DNA of 60,848 bases from Neobacillus novalis NBRC 102450 (GTDB taxonomy: Bacteria; Bacillota; Bacilli; Bacillales; Cytobacillaceae). This document shows, one piece after another, positions 53,901 to 60,848 of this stretch. Both the position numbers and the translations under genes were made by a program. The stretch covers positions 1 to 60,848 of the forward strand of contig NZ_BCVP01000038.1 in the NCBI RefSeq assembly GCF_001591805.1, written 5' to 3'. The notes under the pieces are model-generated. The model had not been told where the DNA came from. It worked only from the letters and a program-made list of their open reading frames with translations, and did no database searches. The stretch's first letter is position 1. Each line of letters starts with the position of its first letter.

Positions 53901-54212
53901 ATTATGATAGTCCTGATATTTGGCCATCACACTTGCCACTGCATCGAAATCGGCTACTGACCAAATATGCTGATAATCTTTGAAATCTGGGTTTTCTAAC
54001 ATATATGTAAACATCGCATAGGGATTATCGGTTATACTATTCCCATCCCGGCTTTCGTACAAAATGGTGTTTTTTTCAACCTTTAATTGATCATAGTATT
54101 TTGCATACAGATTGACCCGATTATGACTTTTCTTAAAGAAATAATTTAACATCGGTGCGACTATGAAATTGATCTTTCTCTTGATGATCTTCTTATTCAC
54201 TTCGGTAAACAT
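50985..54212 (-). CDS. Trimodular WTA enzyme: TagF-like glycerophosphotransferase fused to GT4 with inserted GW-like modules
   Basis: 1075 residues. (1) 50-415: CDP-glycerol glycerophosphotransferase domain with INTWHGTPLKSMGF, GYPRIDLTL, ILYAPTWKG, IKVHPYLYKE and LITDYSSIFFDFL. (2) 430-655: N-terminal half of a GT4 fold (LLIYPGGLRNNGITSSFINL). (3) 660-740 and 745-820: two ~75-residue repeats ending in IIGWISSEAVEL and VIGWIDHSALRVY, the pattern of GW (SH3-like) modules. (4) 895-1065: C-terminal GT4 half with TMGRLSPEKGQDNLIKAF and HYEGQPMVLLEAMTLEMD (EX7E, E989/E998). It would polymerise and glycosylate teichoic acid on one polypeptide. No signal peptide; membrane-associated by analogy with TagF. 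Confidence 0.85.
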   Translation of the reverse strand: MFTEVNKKIIKRKINFIVAPMLNYFFKKSHNRVNLYAKYYDQLKVEKNTILYESRDGNSITDNPYAMFTYMLENPDFKDYQHIWSVADFDAVASVMAKYQDYHNVKFVKRNSRTYLKYLATSEYLINNSTFQSFFIPKKDQVYINTWHGTPLKSMGFDIPGNPAHSQNVVRNFLSTNYMLSPNTHTTKIFTDSYKLDGLYKGTIIEEGYPRIDLTLNTDPEGYKGYLRKLGLRIDDDKKTILYAPTWKGTNTTKVKNDVLQIIADINYVEKEVGDRYSILIKVHPYLYKEAAKYPELNDRLVPDFVDPNELLAAIDLLITDYSSIFFDFLVTNKPIVFYTWDIDVYGEERGQYIQNDELPGPIVYNSKELAAAIKNIETHKVNFLDNYKKMQDQFTRYDDGNVTERVVRFLFDKGTKDLNLVNKLDIQKKKLLIYPGGLRNNGITSSFINLMNNIDFDQYDVSCFTGTPNSEEVLNNLEKINKNVRFLFKPGYPVYKLLEIYRDRFIHNRGERGWLGKLLFPEKAYARDHARLFGNSKFDYVIDFSGYSLFWAKYLIVADAKTKICYMHNDLLSESEKIIDGKRPHKINLRGLFSVYHRFDKLVSVSKGTMELNRKNLLEYAPFEKFDYILNSINPEKILQNDHPTEAAIDEKNDPLMATENFKAIALLQGNKEQVVWNMPPGNGKANQFPLAQEFKDAEIIISRKASDGQNTYYKFSHNNRIIGWISSEAVELLPDTILSKQNVDKIAKLGQPRGNDIWSAPYEVPDCQKVSSSRAFKDMIVDIDQEAETFHGIYFRISIHDTVIGWIDHSALRVYRKCTIDGNTSEVNKHKINLIRNLLRYKYNNRKKELIKKMENSRLEEMETASEPASVNESQVSTGAEHDLKLGMEIDHKFIPYPAKNDVNFVTMGRLSPEKGQDNLIKAFAGFHQKQTNSKLYILGHGPLKEELQALIEKLDLHDAVYLLGQIENPFSFLKKCDCFVLSSHYEGQPMVLLEAMTLEMDIIATDIVANRTVLEDGVYGLLVENSISGLEEGLNLMASDKKPRFKKFDYNQYNAAAMESFYKCLESEGRQG

Positions 54213-54311
54213 CCCCCTATTGCATTCAGAGATTTCTTCTCTATATGTATTCGTATTACTATTATTCCTATTTATTTTTATAATAAAACCAAATAGGATA
54301 ATCTACGCAGT

Positions 54312-54343
54312 AAAAATCCTTCCTAATAAAATAGGAAGGATTT
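54312..54343 (-). terminator. Terminator of tagD
   Basis: Arms AATCCTTCCTA and TAGGAAGGATT with a 6-base loop; on the minus strand TTTTTA follows. It separates tagD from the fusion gene, which then needs its own promoter or read-through. Confidence 0.8.
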
Positions 54344-54365
54344 ATTTAGTTATCCGATTTAAGAT

Positions 54366-54761
54366 TTATTTCGCGGACATTACTAATTCCTTTTTGATTT
54401 TAGTAGTAGAAATACCGATGGTCCTTGGTAAGTATACTACTTCGCAATAGTCCTTTAGGAAGTCAAACTTCCCTTTCCAATCATCACCCATAACGAAAAT
54501 ATCGACATCATGTTTTTTAACATCGTCAATCTTCTGCTTCCAATTATCCTCTGGAATGACTTCATCCACATACCGGATTGCTTCAAGTATCATTTTCCTT
54601 TTCTCATAACTATGATACGAGGTTTTATTTTTTATTGCATTAAATGAATCCGTTGAAATCGCTACAATTAAATAATCTCCCATATCTTTCGCACGTTTTA
54701 ACAAATTGATATGGCCCCAATGAAGCAAATCAAATGTTCCGTACGTAATTACTTTTTTCAC
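54366..54761 (-). CDS. tagD: Glycerol-3-phosphate cytidylyltransferase
   Basis: 131 residues, usual length. It makes CDP-glycerol from CTP and glycerol-3-phosphate, the activated unit of WTA. Motifs are TYGTFDLLHWGHINLLKRAK (HxGH) and RTIGISTTKIKKEL (RTxGISTT), with MGDDWKGKFDFL. It serves the glycerophosphotransferases encoded on both sides. Confidence 0.96.
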   Translation of the reverse strand: MKKVITYGTFDLLHWGHINLLKRAKDMGDYLIVAISTDSFNAIKNKTSYHSYEKRKMILEAIRYVDEVIPEDNWKQKIDDVKKHDVDIFVMGDDWKGKFDFLKDYCEVVYLPRTIGISTTKIKKELVMSAK

Positions 54762-54913
54762 TCTTTCTACCTCCTAGCCTGTACATTTTTTTCTCCGCGC
54801 GCTATTTTTTATATAAAAAAATCATATTTACAGTTAATTTACATTCCATTTACAACAAATTTAATTATAGCATACATAAATTTAACAAACTACTGGAAAT
54901 TTCGACTTTAATC

Positions 54914-55720
54914 TTACAAATAGTCTACAAATCGTTTACCAAATTTGACATGGAGAGCTGAACCTATTACTAACAGGAACAGAACTAAGACCCAAAAATA
55001 GATGGTGTATTGGATATTTTCAAGAAAGTACCAATTGGTTCCTAACAAGGAGGAACGATATCCTTCTACAATATAGTAGATAGGGTTTGCCATTAACAGT
55101 TTCCCAATCGAAATCGGCAATTTATCTGGTGTCCAGAGAATCGGGGTTAGGTACAGCAGCACCCTGACAGCCGCTTGGACAATCATTTGGACATCTCGAA
55201 TAATCGTTGCCAGTGTCGATGTGACCAAGGAAATCCCAATCAATAACGCAAAATTGGCAAACATCATATAAGGAAGCTGTAGGATATAAAGGCTTGGGAA
55301 ATATCCGTAAAAGGATAAAATCACCATTGAGATAAACATCAAAATGATATGCTGATAGAACAATGAGGTGATCACGTAAGAGGGAATGACACTCATTGGA
55401 AAGTTCATTTTTGAAATAATATTAATTCTTGTATAGATGGATTTAGACCCTTGTAACAGAGACTGCGATATGAAAAACCAAACGGTAATTCCAGAAAGCA
55501 TCCACGGAAGATAGGCAATTCCATCAACATGCTGCCCTCCCCTAATCCCATAGCCAAACACAAACCAGTAAATACCGATTAGAATTAAAGGATTTAATAC
55601 TTCCCAAAGCATCCCTAAATAATGGTTATTATTATTGCTCTTCAGCTCAAAAAGTGATAGTCGAATAATTAAATAAAAATGATTAATATGGTCTTTTACT
55701 ATTTGGAATAATGATTTCAT
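54914..55720 (-). CDS. tagG: Teichoic acid export ABC permease (TagG-like)
   Basis: 268 residues with six membrane segments, ABC-2 type. MLWEVLNPLILIGIYWFVFG, YLPWMLSGITVWFFIS and RVLLYLTPILWTPDKLP are typical for TagG/RfbA-like permeases. It partners the TagH-like ATPase encoded 4 kb downstream. It overlaps the preceding glycerophosphotransferase gene by 4 bp. Confidence 0.93.
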   Translation of the reverse strand: MKSLFQIVKDHINHFYLIIRLSLFELKSNNNNHYLGMLWEVLNPLILIGIYWFVFGYGIRGGQHVDGIAYLPWMLSGITVWFFISQSLLQGSKSIYTRINIISKMNFPMSVIPSYVITSLFYQHIILMFISMVILSFYGYFPSLYILQLPYMMFANFALLIGISLVTSTLATIIRDVQMIVQAAVRVLLYLTPILWTPDKLPISIGKLLMANPIYYIVEGYRSSLLGTNWYFLENIQYTIYFWVLVLFLLVIGSALHVKFGKRFVDYL

Positions 55721-56922
55721 TGTACTGCCCTTTCTGAAAATACGCGTTTTACTACTTGCTCTGTTGAAACACCCTGCTCTATACCGCAGAAATTCTCATG
55801 AAATCTCGTGATGGCATCCGTTGGTTCAAAGCCATCTCGTTCTAATCGTTTCACTTCTGCAATTAGCTCCTCGGTTGTTTTTACTAACGGTCCGGGGTGA
55901 TCCTTTTCTAAATCAAAATAAAAACCTCTTAACGTATCCCGATAGGTATCAAGATCATACGTATAAAAGATAATCGGACGTTTCAGGCATAAATAATCGA
56001 AAAAGACGGATGAATAATCAGTGACAAGGATATCACTAATTAAATATAAATCCCGATTGTCATCATAATCGGAGCAATCAAAGACAAAGCCTTGATAGGG
56101 CTGAATATTAATCCGATTAGCGATCAGATAATGAACGCGTAAGATAATCACATACTCCTCACTTAGGGTCCGCTTGAGTTCTGCCAAGTCTAACTGCAAG
56201 GTAAATTTATATTTCCCACTATCATCAAATTCATCATCTCGCCATGTAGGGGCATATAAAATTACCTTCTTATTGTTGGGAATTCCTAACGTATCCTTGA
56301 TTCGCTTGATCGTATCGTCGTTATTATGAGTAATAAGTCGATCATTCCTTGGGTAACCTGTTTCCAAAATTGTTTTCTCATACTGAAATGCCCGTTTAAA
56401 AATTGCGGTCGAATACGGATTAGGAGAGATTAAAAAATCCCAGCGGCGTGATTCTTGAAGAAATTCCTCTTTGTATTCGATTGTTGTCGTCCCGGCCATA
56501 TGAACTTCCTTTATATCTGCTGCTAATTTCTTCAGCGGAGTTCCATGCCAGGTTTGCACATAGGTCGTATGGTTTGGTTTCTTAAGCCATAATGGCATCC
56601 TGCTATTCGTGATCCAGTATTCCGCCCGTGGTAATAGCCATAGCCATTTAAGCGAAAACCGATTTACATAGGGAATATTTAATTGCTGGAAAATTCGAGA
56701 GTGTTTCCTATCTACGCTCCAGATCATTTCATAGTCATAATCGTGATGCTTTACATATTCATAGATGGCCCTGGGATTACAGCTGAATTGACGCCCAAGA
56801 AAGCTTTCAAAAATCAATAGCTTCTTTCTAACAGGCAGCAAACCTACTACGATAAATATCCATTTATAGATCTGCTTCATCACGGATGCAGGTTTGAGGA
56901 ATTCTTTCAGATGTTTGCTCAC
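55717..56922 (-). CDS. CDP-glycerol glycerophosphotransferase (TagF/TagB family)
   Basis: 401 residues. The peripheral membrane enzyme adds glycerol phosphate from CDP-glycerol to the lipid-linked WTA primer or chain. Motifs: YVQTWHGTPLKKLAADIKEV, SPNPYSTAIF, GYPRNDRLI, ILYAPTWRDDE, ILRVHYLIANRI, ILVTDYSSVFFDYL, and KDHPGPLVKTTEEL. Basic amphipathic N-terminus for membrane contact. Priming versus polymerising activity cannot be told from sequence. Starts 100 bp after the next gene on this strand. Confidence 0.9.
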   Translation of the reverse strand: MSKHLKEFLKPASVMKQIYKWIFIVVGLLPVRKKLLIFESFLGRQFSCNPRAIYEYVKHHDYDYEMIWSVDRKHSRIFQQLNIPYVNRFSLKWLWLLPRAEYWITNSRMPLWLKKPNHTTYVQTWHGTPLKKLAADIKEVHMAGTTTIEYKEEFLQESRRWDFLISPNPYSTAIFKRAFQYEKTILETGYPRNDRLITHNNDDTIKRIKDTLGIPNNKKVILYAPTWRDDEFDDSGKYKFTLQLDLAELKRTLSEEYVIILRVHYLIANRINIQPYQGFVFDCSDYDDNRDLYLISDILVTDYSSVFFDYLCLKRPIIFYTYDLDTYRDTLRGFYFDLEKDHPGPLVKTTEELIAEVKRLERDGFEPTDAITRFHENFCGIEQGVSTEQVVKRVFSERAVQ

Positions 56923-56997
56923 ATTACTCCCCTTACTTTTTTAAAAAGTAGATCCTTTACTATTAGAATTTATTTCATTGAACTTCGAGAATTGCCC

Positions 56998-57017
56998 AGC
57001 GCAAGCGTGCTTGCGCT
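56998..57017. other. Hairpin between two glycerophosphotransferase genes
   Basis: AGCGCAAG-CGTG-CTTGCGCT, directly after the stop of the tagB-like gene. A T run follows only on the plus strand, so for the minus-strand operon it is more likely an RNA stability or attenuation element. Confidence 0.5.
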
Positions 57018-57022
57018 TTTTC

Positions 57023-58207
57023 TTACTTCATTCGCTCTACAATATAATGAGCCAAATTTTCCGCTGAATGTCCAACTGAATATCGATTCCATTTATCGGA
57101 AAAGTCTTTGATAGCCTGCACATCAAAACGGTCTGCTACGATTTCTTCAATCAGTTCGTTGGTATTGTAGACAATCGGCCCAGGCACGAGTTGTTGATAA
57201 TCCTTAACCAAGCCCCTTTGTTCACGATATTCAGCCAAGTCATAGGGATAAAAAATGATTGGCTTATGTAACAGAGAAAACTCAAAGGGTAGGGAAGAAT
57301 AATCGGTTATTAAGTAATCCGTCACCACTAGCAATTCATTGATCCGTTTATATTCAGAAAAGTCGCAAACAAAATCTGGAAATAATTCCTGATAATTTGT
57401 TTTAGTCTTTACAGCAGGGTGAAGTTTTATTAACAAGAAATAGTTACTGTCTAATTTCTGTTGCATCTGTTTAATATCAAGGTGAATGTCACTGTTTTCC
57501 AATTGCCCGTCGCGATATGTTGGCGCATACAAAATCAACTTTTTACCCGCTAACAGCGGATAATTTTCATAGAAACTTGTTATCACTGCATCTCTTGACT
57601 TTTTTTCATAAAAAAAGTCCGTTCTTGGAAACCCTGTTGGCAGCATTCTTTGCGAGGGAACATTGAAAGCCTCGCTAAAAATACGCCCCATTTCATCCGA
57701 ACCGACAACAATTGTATGAAATTGATCATATACTTGTTGGAATCTTCGTTTGGCCGAATCACTTCGATAGCGAATCGACTGATCTTGCAGGCCAAAGGTT
57801 TTTAAGGCGCCTGCTGCATGCCAGACTTGAATACATTCGACATTTTTCTTAAAGGTTACCGCGGCTAAAAAGCCAAAATAATTATCAATGATTATACATC
57901 GCGATGTTGCTAGATGGTAGAGCGAAATCAACCAATCGATGATATTTTTAGTTTCAAAAGGGATTACCTTCACATCACTAAGTTCATTTATTAATTCCGT
58001 TGATAGTGAAGATTTGCATAAAAACGTAATTTTCAAATCGGGGCTCTGTTTTCTAAGTTCACGATATAGAAAAGCAGCATTTTCCTCAAAAGAGATCACA
58101 AACGTAACCTTCTTCTGTTGCGGGAATACCTTAAACAGAGCGAATATTAACCTAAACACTAGCAAATAACACGAAATAACCACATCTCTAAACATCAACA
58201 GCAACAA
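57023..58207 (-). CDS. tagB: CDP-glycerol glycerophosphotransferase (TagB-like)
   Basis: 394 residues from TTG 58207 (GGAAG six bases upstream) or 390 from ATG 58195. It contains CIQVWHAAGALKTFGLQDQS (HG replaced by HA), PTGFPRTDFF, LILYAPTYRDGQ, LLIKLHPAVK, YLITDYSSLPFEFS, and VPGPIVYNTNEL. The order next to tagA and the VWHAAGALKxFG variant, seen in TagB primases, favour TagB, which adds the first glycerol phosphate to the ManNAc-GlcNAc linkage unit. Divergent from tagA. Confidence 0.88.
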   Translation of the reverse strand: MLLLMFRDVVISCYLLVFRLIFALFKVFPQQKKVTFVISFEENAAFLYRELRKQSPDLKITFLCKSSLSTELINELSDVKVIPFETKNIIDWLISLYHLATSRCIIIDNYFGFLAAVTFKKNVECIQVWHAAGALKTFGLQDQSIRYRSDSAKRRFQQVYDQFHTIVVGSDEMGRIFSEAFNVPSQRMLPTGFPRTDFFYEKKSRDAVITSFYENYPLLAGKKLILYAPTYRDGQLENSDIHLDIKQMQQKLDSNYFLLIKLHPAVKTKTNYQELFPDFVCDFSEYKRINELLVVTDYLITDYSSLPFEFSLLHKPIIFYPYDLAEYREQRGLVKDYQQLVPGPIVYNTNELIEEIVADRFDVQAIKDFSDKWNRYSVGHSAENLAHYIVERMK

Positions 58208-58215
58208 CTACTTCC

Positions 58216-58367
58216 AATGGGACATGGGGAAAGAAACCGTGTCCCAGTTTTGTTTGTTACGTTTATATTATACCAAATATGTAGAATAATGGAACATAGC
58301 GACAGGAACCTTGTCCCTTATTCGCTATTTATGTTAATATTATACCAAATATGTCGAATAATAAAAG
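58216..58367. repeat. 72-bp tandem duplication in the tagB-tagA divergent region
   Basis: Two units whose right parts are nearly identical: ATATTATACCAAATATGTAG (58265) and ATATTATACCAAATATGTCG (58337). Left parts contain GGGACATGG..CCGTGTCCC and GCGACAGGAACCTTGTCCC inverted repeats. Each unit carries a TATTAT -10-like box, so the duplication may double a promoter or operator of the WTA genes. Confidence 0.75.
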
Positions 58368-58408
58368 AAGTTGTCAATTGGGATTATTTTAATTTAAGGG
58401 GATTTAAC

Positions 58409-59122
58409 ATGCTCAACTTTAAGGAAGTATTGGGTTACCATTTCGTGGATAATACGATGGATGAACTTGTCAGTGAAGTCCATTCAAGAATCGCTGTTTC
58501 CGAAAAGACCTTTATCGTAACAGCCAATCCAGAAATCATTACCTACGCCCAATCAAATCCTTTCTACGATGAAATTATCAAAAATTCTGATTATATTACC
58601 CCTGACGGCATTGGGATTGTGATTGCTTCGAAAATGTTAGGCAGACCGCTCCGAGAACGGCTTGCCGGCTTTGATCTGATGTCTAATCTGTTGGAATTAT
58701 CCAATAAGGAACATTATCGGATTTATTTGTTAGGTACCAAACCCGATATTATTGATTTAAGTGCAAGCAATATCAAAAAGGCCTTTCCTAACATCGAAAT
58801 CGTCGGCTTTCACCACGGTTACTTTCAAAGTGATGAAAAAATAATCAAAGAAATTCAAGAGAAACAACCTGATCTTGTCTTTGTCGGGCTCGGATTTCCG
58901 AAACAAGAAAAGTGGATTTCCGACAACCTCCCACACTTTGCTAAAGGGGTGTTCATCGGCGTTGGCGGCTGCCTCAATATTTGGGCCGGAGTCAGCAAAC
59001 GCGCTCCGAAGCTCATGGTGAATTTAAACCTCGAATGGCTCTACCGCCTGGTTAAAGAACCTTCCCGCTCGAAAAGAATGTTAGCGATTCCACTCTTCCT
59101 ATCACGCGTCTTTCGCCAGTAG
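58409..59122 (+). CDS. tagA: N-acetylmannosaminyltransferase (TagA/WecG family)
   Basis: 237 residues from ATG 58409 with AAGGGG seven bases upstream; the frame is open to 58217 but those codons are the tandem repeat. Transfers ManNAc to undecaprenyl-PP-GlcNAc, the committed step of WTA linkage-unit synthesis. Motifs: IVTANPEIITYAQSNPFYDE, TPDGIGIVIASKML, RLAGFDLMSNLLE, FVGLGFPKQEKWI, and GGCLNIWAGVSKRAPK (catalytic Asp in the TPDG region). C-terminal appendage RVFRQ aids membrane contact. Confidence 0.94.
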   Translation: MLNFKEVLGYHFVDNTMDELVSEVHSRIAVSEKTFIVTANPEIITYAQSNPFYDEIIKNSDYITPDGIGIVIASKMLGRPLRERLAGFDLMSNLLELSNKEHYRIYLLGTKPDIIDLSASNIKKAFPNIEIVGFHHGYFQSDEKIIKEIQEKQPDLVFVGLGFPKQEKWISDNLPHFAKGVFIGVGGCLNIWAGVSKRAPKLMVNLNLEWLYRLVKEPSRSKRMLAIPLFLSRVFRQ

Positions 59123-59214
59123 GGATATGGTGTCTGTCCCCAGAAAAAACCTCTTCTCAAATTTCGAGAAGGGTTCCGTTTCCGGGGGCTTTATTTTTAA
59201 AAGACACAAGAATT

Positions 59215-59241
59215 GACGTATGAATTGGCATACGTCTTTTT
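59215..59241 (+). terminator. Terminator of tagA
   Basis: Perfect arms GACGTATG and CATACGTC, 6-base loop, five T. A GAGAAG/CTTCTC hairpin with a GGGGG segment precedes it at about 59150-59190. Confidence 0.85.
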
Positions 59242-59826
59242 CTTTATTTATCAAGGTTTCTACGAAATACTAGAAACTTTGACATTGCAATTGACATCAT
59301 TATTATGATGGACAATATGTATTGTACAATTAAAAAGAGGGTCTAAACTTCTGTCATTTGCAGTACCGTTTTGAGTACCAATTTTATTGATCTTTATTAG
59401 CTGGTCGATAAAAAGGTGCTGATTCCTGCATCTAGGATTAAGAGGGTCCGCCCTTATCGGTTGGGGGATCAGCTTAAGCACTCGAGATGATAAATAGACG
59501 GAAAAATTTCGCTTAATTAGTAATTACTAATAAAAAAGGCTTAAATAGGCGGAGAGATTCCGCCTATTTACTCGAAAATCGTGAAAATAGGCGGTTTTGC
59601 TTTGCATAATCGGAAAACCTCCGCTTATTTACCCCGAAACGAGCTCTAATCTGCATCTACCCGGAAAATCTCCGCTTATTTTACTTTTGCTGGTTACTTG
59701 ATTAAGGACAAGACATAGTTTATTGTATTCCTAATAAAGAAACTCGCCAATTACTATGGCGGGTTTTACTTTTTTATATACCAATAACGATGCCAATACG
59801 ACTGTCATTTCGGCACGTATTTTAAG

Positions 59827-59867
59827 AAAAAAACCTCTTCTCAAAAAATTGAGAAGAGGTTTTTTTG
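59827..59867 (-). terminator. Terminator of the cell-wall-binding protein gene (bidirectional)
   Basis: Arms AAAAAACCTCTTCTCAA and TTGAGAAGAGGTTTTTT; T runs on both strands. Nine bases past the stop codon. Confidence 0.92.
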
Positions 59868-59875
59868 ATTTGCTT

Positions 59876-60848
59876 TTATTGAATCCATGCTCCGTCAGTG
59901 CCGATTTTGTACTTTCCAATTGTAGTGTTTGCTGCCATATGGCCATCTGTGTATAGGAAGTACCATTTCTTGCTGACTAGGATCCAACCGGTTTGCATCG
60001 CGCCGTCAGTATTTAGGAAATACCATTTGCCGCTGACTTTTACCCAGCCGGATTGCATAGCGCCGTCAGTATTTAGGAAATACCACTTGCCGCTGACTTT
60101 CACCCAGCCAGTTTTCATCGCGCCGTCAGTATTTAAGAAATACCATTTGCCGCTGACTTTGGCCCAACCAGTTTGCATCGCGCCGCTTGCTGATAGATAG
60201 TACCATTTATTAGCTGATTTGACCCAGCCCGTTTTCATCGTACCATCTGCATTTAAGAAATACCATTTGTTGTCTACTTTGGCCCAGCCAGTTTGCATTG
60301 CACCGCTCTTAGCAAAATAATACCAAGAACCGTTAATTTTTTCCCAACCGGTTACCATTGTATATTCTTCTTCGTCAATGAAGTATTTCTTACCGCCTAC
60401 TTCAAGCCATCCAGTTACTAACTCGCCAGTTGTTGGACTAATATAAATCCAAAGGTCTTTGTCTATTTCGAACCAGCCTGTTTCTGCTTTAATAACTGTT
60501 ACTTCAAGACCTTTACTTACATTTCCTGCAGCATCAGTAGCAGTGATGACTAATTTCGTTCCTACTGCTTGTGCTGGAATATCAATATCAAAATATCCAT
60601 TTTTATCAGCTTTACCTGAACCAATCAGGATACCATTCACTTTTACTTCGACAGTTGAACCTTTCTCAGCAGTACCCATTACAAAGGTATCAAATTGTGT
60701 TACATCGAAGACTGATTTTGGTGCTGCCGGTGGTGTTACATCTTTGACGATTACTTCAGTTGCCGCACTTTCATTACCTGCTGCATCTGTAGCTGTAACA
60801 GAGATTTTCTTGCCTGCTGCAACTTTTGCAATCGTAATCGCAAATTTG
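59876..60848 (-). CDS. Cell-wall-binding repeat protein with Ig-like domain (5' end outside window)
   Basis: At least 324 residues; the frame runs off the right edge, so the N-terminus and any catalytic domain are not visible. The visible N-terminal part holds bacterial Ig-like repeats (KISVTATDAAGNESAATEVI, STVEVKVNGILIGSGKADKN, LVITATDAAGNVSKGLEVTV). The C-terminal part has about nine ~20-residue repeats such as GWVKVSGKWYFLNTDGAMQT, the CW_binding_1/choline-binding-like type that anchors autolysins and adhesins to wall polymers. Four repeats (60000-60180) are nearly identical at DNA level, so copy number probably varies. Ends YKIGTDGAWIQ. Confidence 0.92.
   Translation of the reverse strand, partial: KFAITIAKVAAGKKISVTATDAAGNESAATEVIVKDVTPPAAPKSVFDVTQFDTFVMGTAEKGSTVEVKVNGILIGSGKADKNGYFDIDIPAQAVGTKLVITATDAAGNVSKGLEVTVIKAETGWFEIDKDLWIYISPTTGELVTGWLEVGGKKYFIDEEEYTMVTGWEKINGSWYYFAKSGAMQTGWAKVDNKWYFLNADGTMKTGWVKSANKWYYLSASGAMQTGWAKVSGKWYFLNTDGAMKTGWVKVSGKWYFLNTDGAMQSGWVKVSGKWYFLNTDGAMQTGWILVSKKWYFLYTDGHMAANTTIGKYKIGTDGAWIQ

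Larger units (their letters stand above)
59123..59875. repeat. Intergenic stretch with dispersed segment repeat, copy 3
   Basis: About 59367-59815 matches copy 1 along its length and copy 2 on its right. Inner palindromes are GGCGGAGAGATTCCGCC (59550) and GGAAAATCTCCGCTTATTTT. A hairpin with arms CTCGCCA and TGGCGGG followed by TTTTACTTTTTT interrupts at 59740-59775. No gene seen. Confidence 0.8.

Overview
The window looks like a chromosomal segment of a low-GC, spore-forming Bacillaceae (Bacillus/Neobacillus-like). The evidence is strong AGGAGG-type ribosome binding sites, a Spo0E-like phosphatase, LytR-CpsA-Psr and wall teichoic acid (WTA) genes, a YveK/YwqD/YwqE/EpsC-type exopolysaccharide operon and a candidate eps-associated RNA. 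No tRNA or rRNA gene was seen. The species cannot be named from the sequence alone.

Region 1 (1-20.6 kb) is an accessory zone full of repeats. It holds a broken ahpC, a secreted M14 carboxypeptidase, two modules that each pair a YifB/ComM AAA+ ATPase with a REP-associated tyrosine transposase (RAYT), remnants of IS4-like and IS3-like elements, a MITE-like derivative of the IS4-like end, and several AT-rich orphan membrane proteins or lipoproteins. Between them lie at least three families of short palindromes (cores GGGGTCTGACCCC, GTGACAGGCACC and GGGACA..TGTCCC) and an 81-bp-period repeat built around TCAAACGTTTGATTAA. The first palindrome family was not seen after about 20.6 kb.

Region 2 (20.7-38.5 kb, minus strand) is one polysaccharide locus. 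It runs from a chain-length regulator, tyrosine kinase and PHP phosphatase, through a candidate EAR antitermination RNA, to a membrane 4,6-dehydratase and GalU. It then enters a very AT-rich variable block: aminotransferase, initiating sugar transferase, GNAT, ATP-grasp, glycosyltransferases, nucleotide-sugar dehydrogenase, Wzy polymerase and Wzx flippase. Together these predict a Wzx/Wzy-type polymer containing an acylated amino sugar and a uronic acid.

Region 3 (38.7-46 kb) is a signalling cluster: two LytTR regulators (one with a receiver lacking its phosphoacceptor Asp), an EAL protein, a PAS hybrid histidine kinase, a small Spo0E-like phosphatase and a PAS-GGDEF cyclase. Its position beside the polysaccharide operon suggests control of matrix or sporulation decisions, but this is inferred from neighbourhood only.

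Region 4 (46-60.8 kb) carries a YcxB-like protein, small proteins, an LCP ligase and a WTA cluster (tagH-like, a 1075-residue fusion, tagD, tagG, two CDP-glycerol glycerophosphotransferases and a divergent tagA). It ends in a cell-wall-binding repeat protein cut by the window edge. Its intergenic spaces contain 21-bp and 52-bp tandem arrays and a dispersed non-coding repeat present three times (about 41.1, 49.7 and 59.4 kb).
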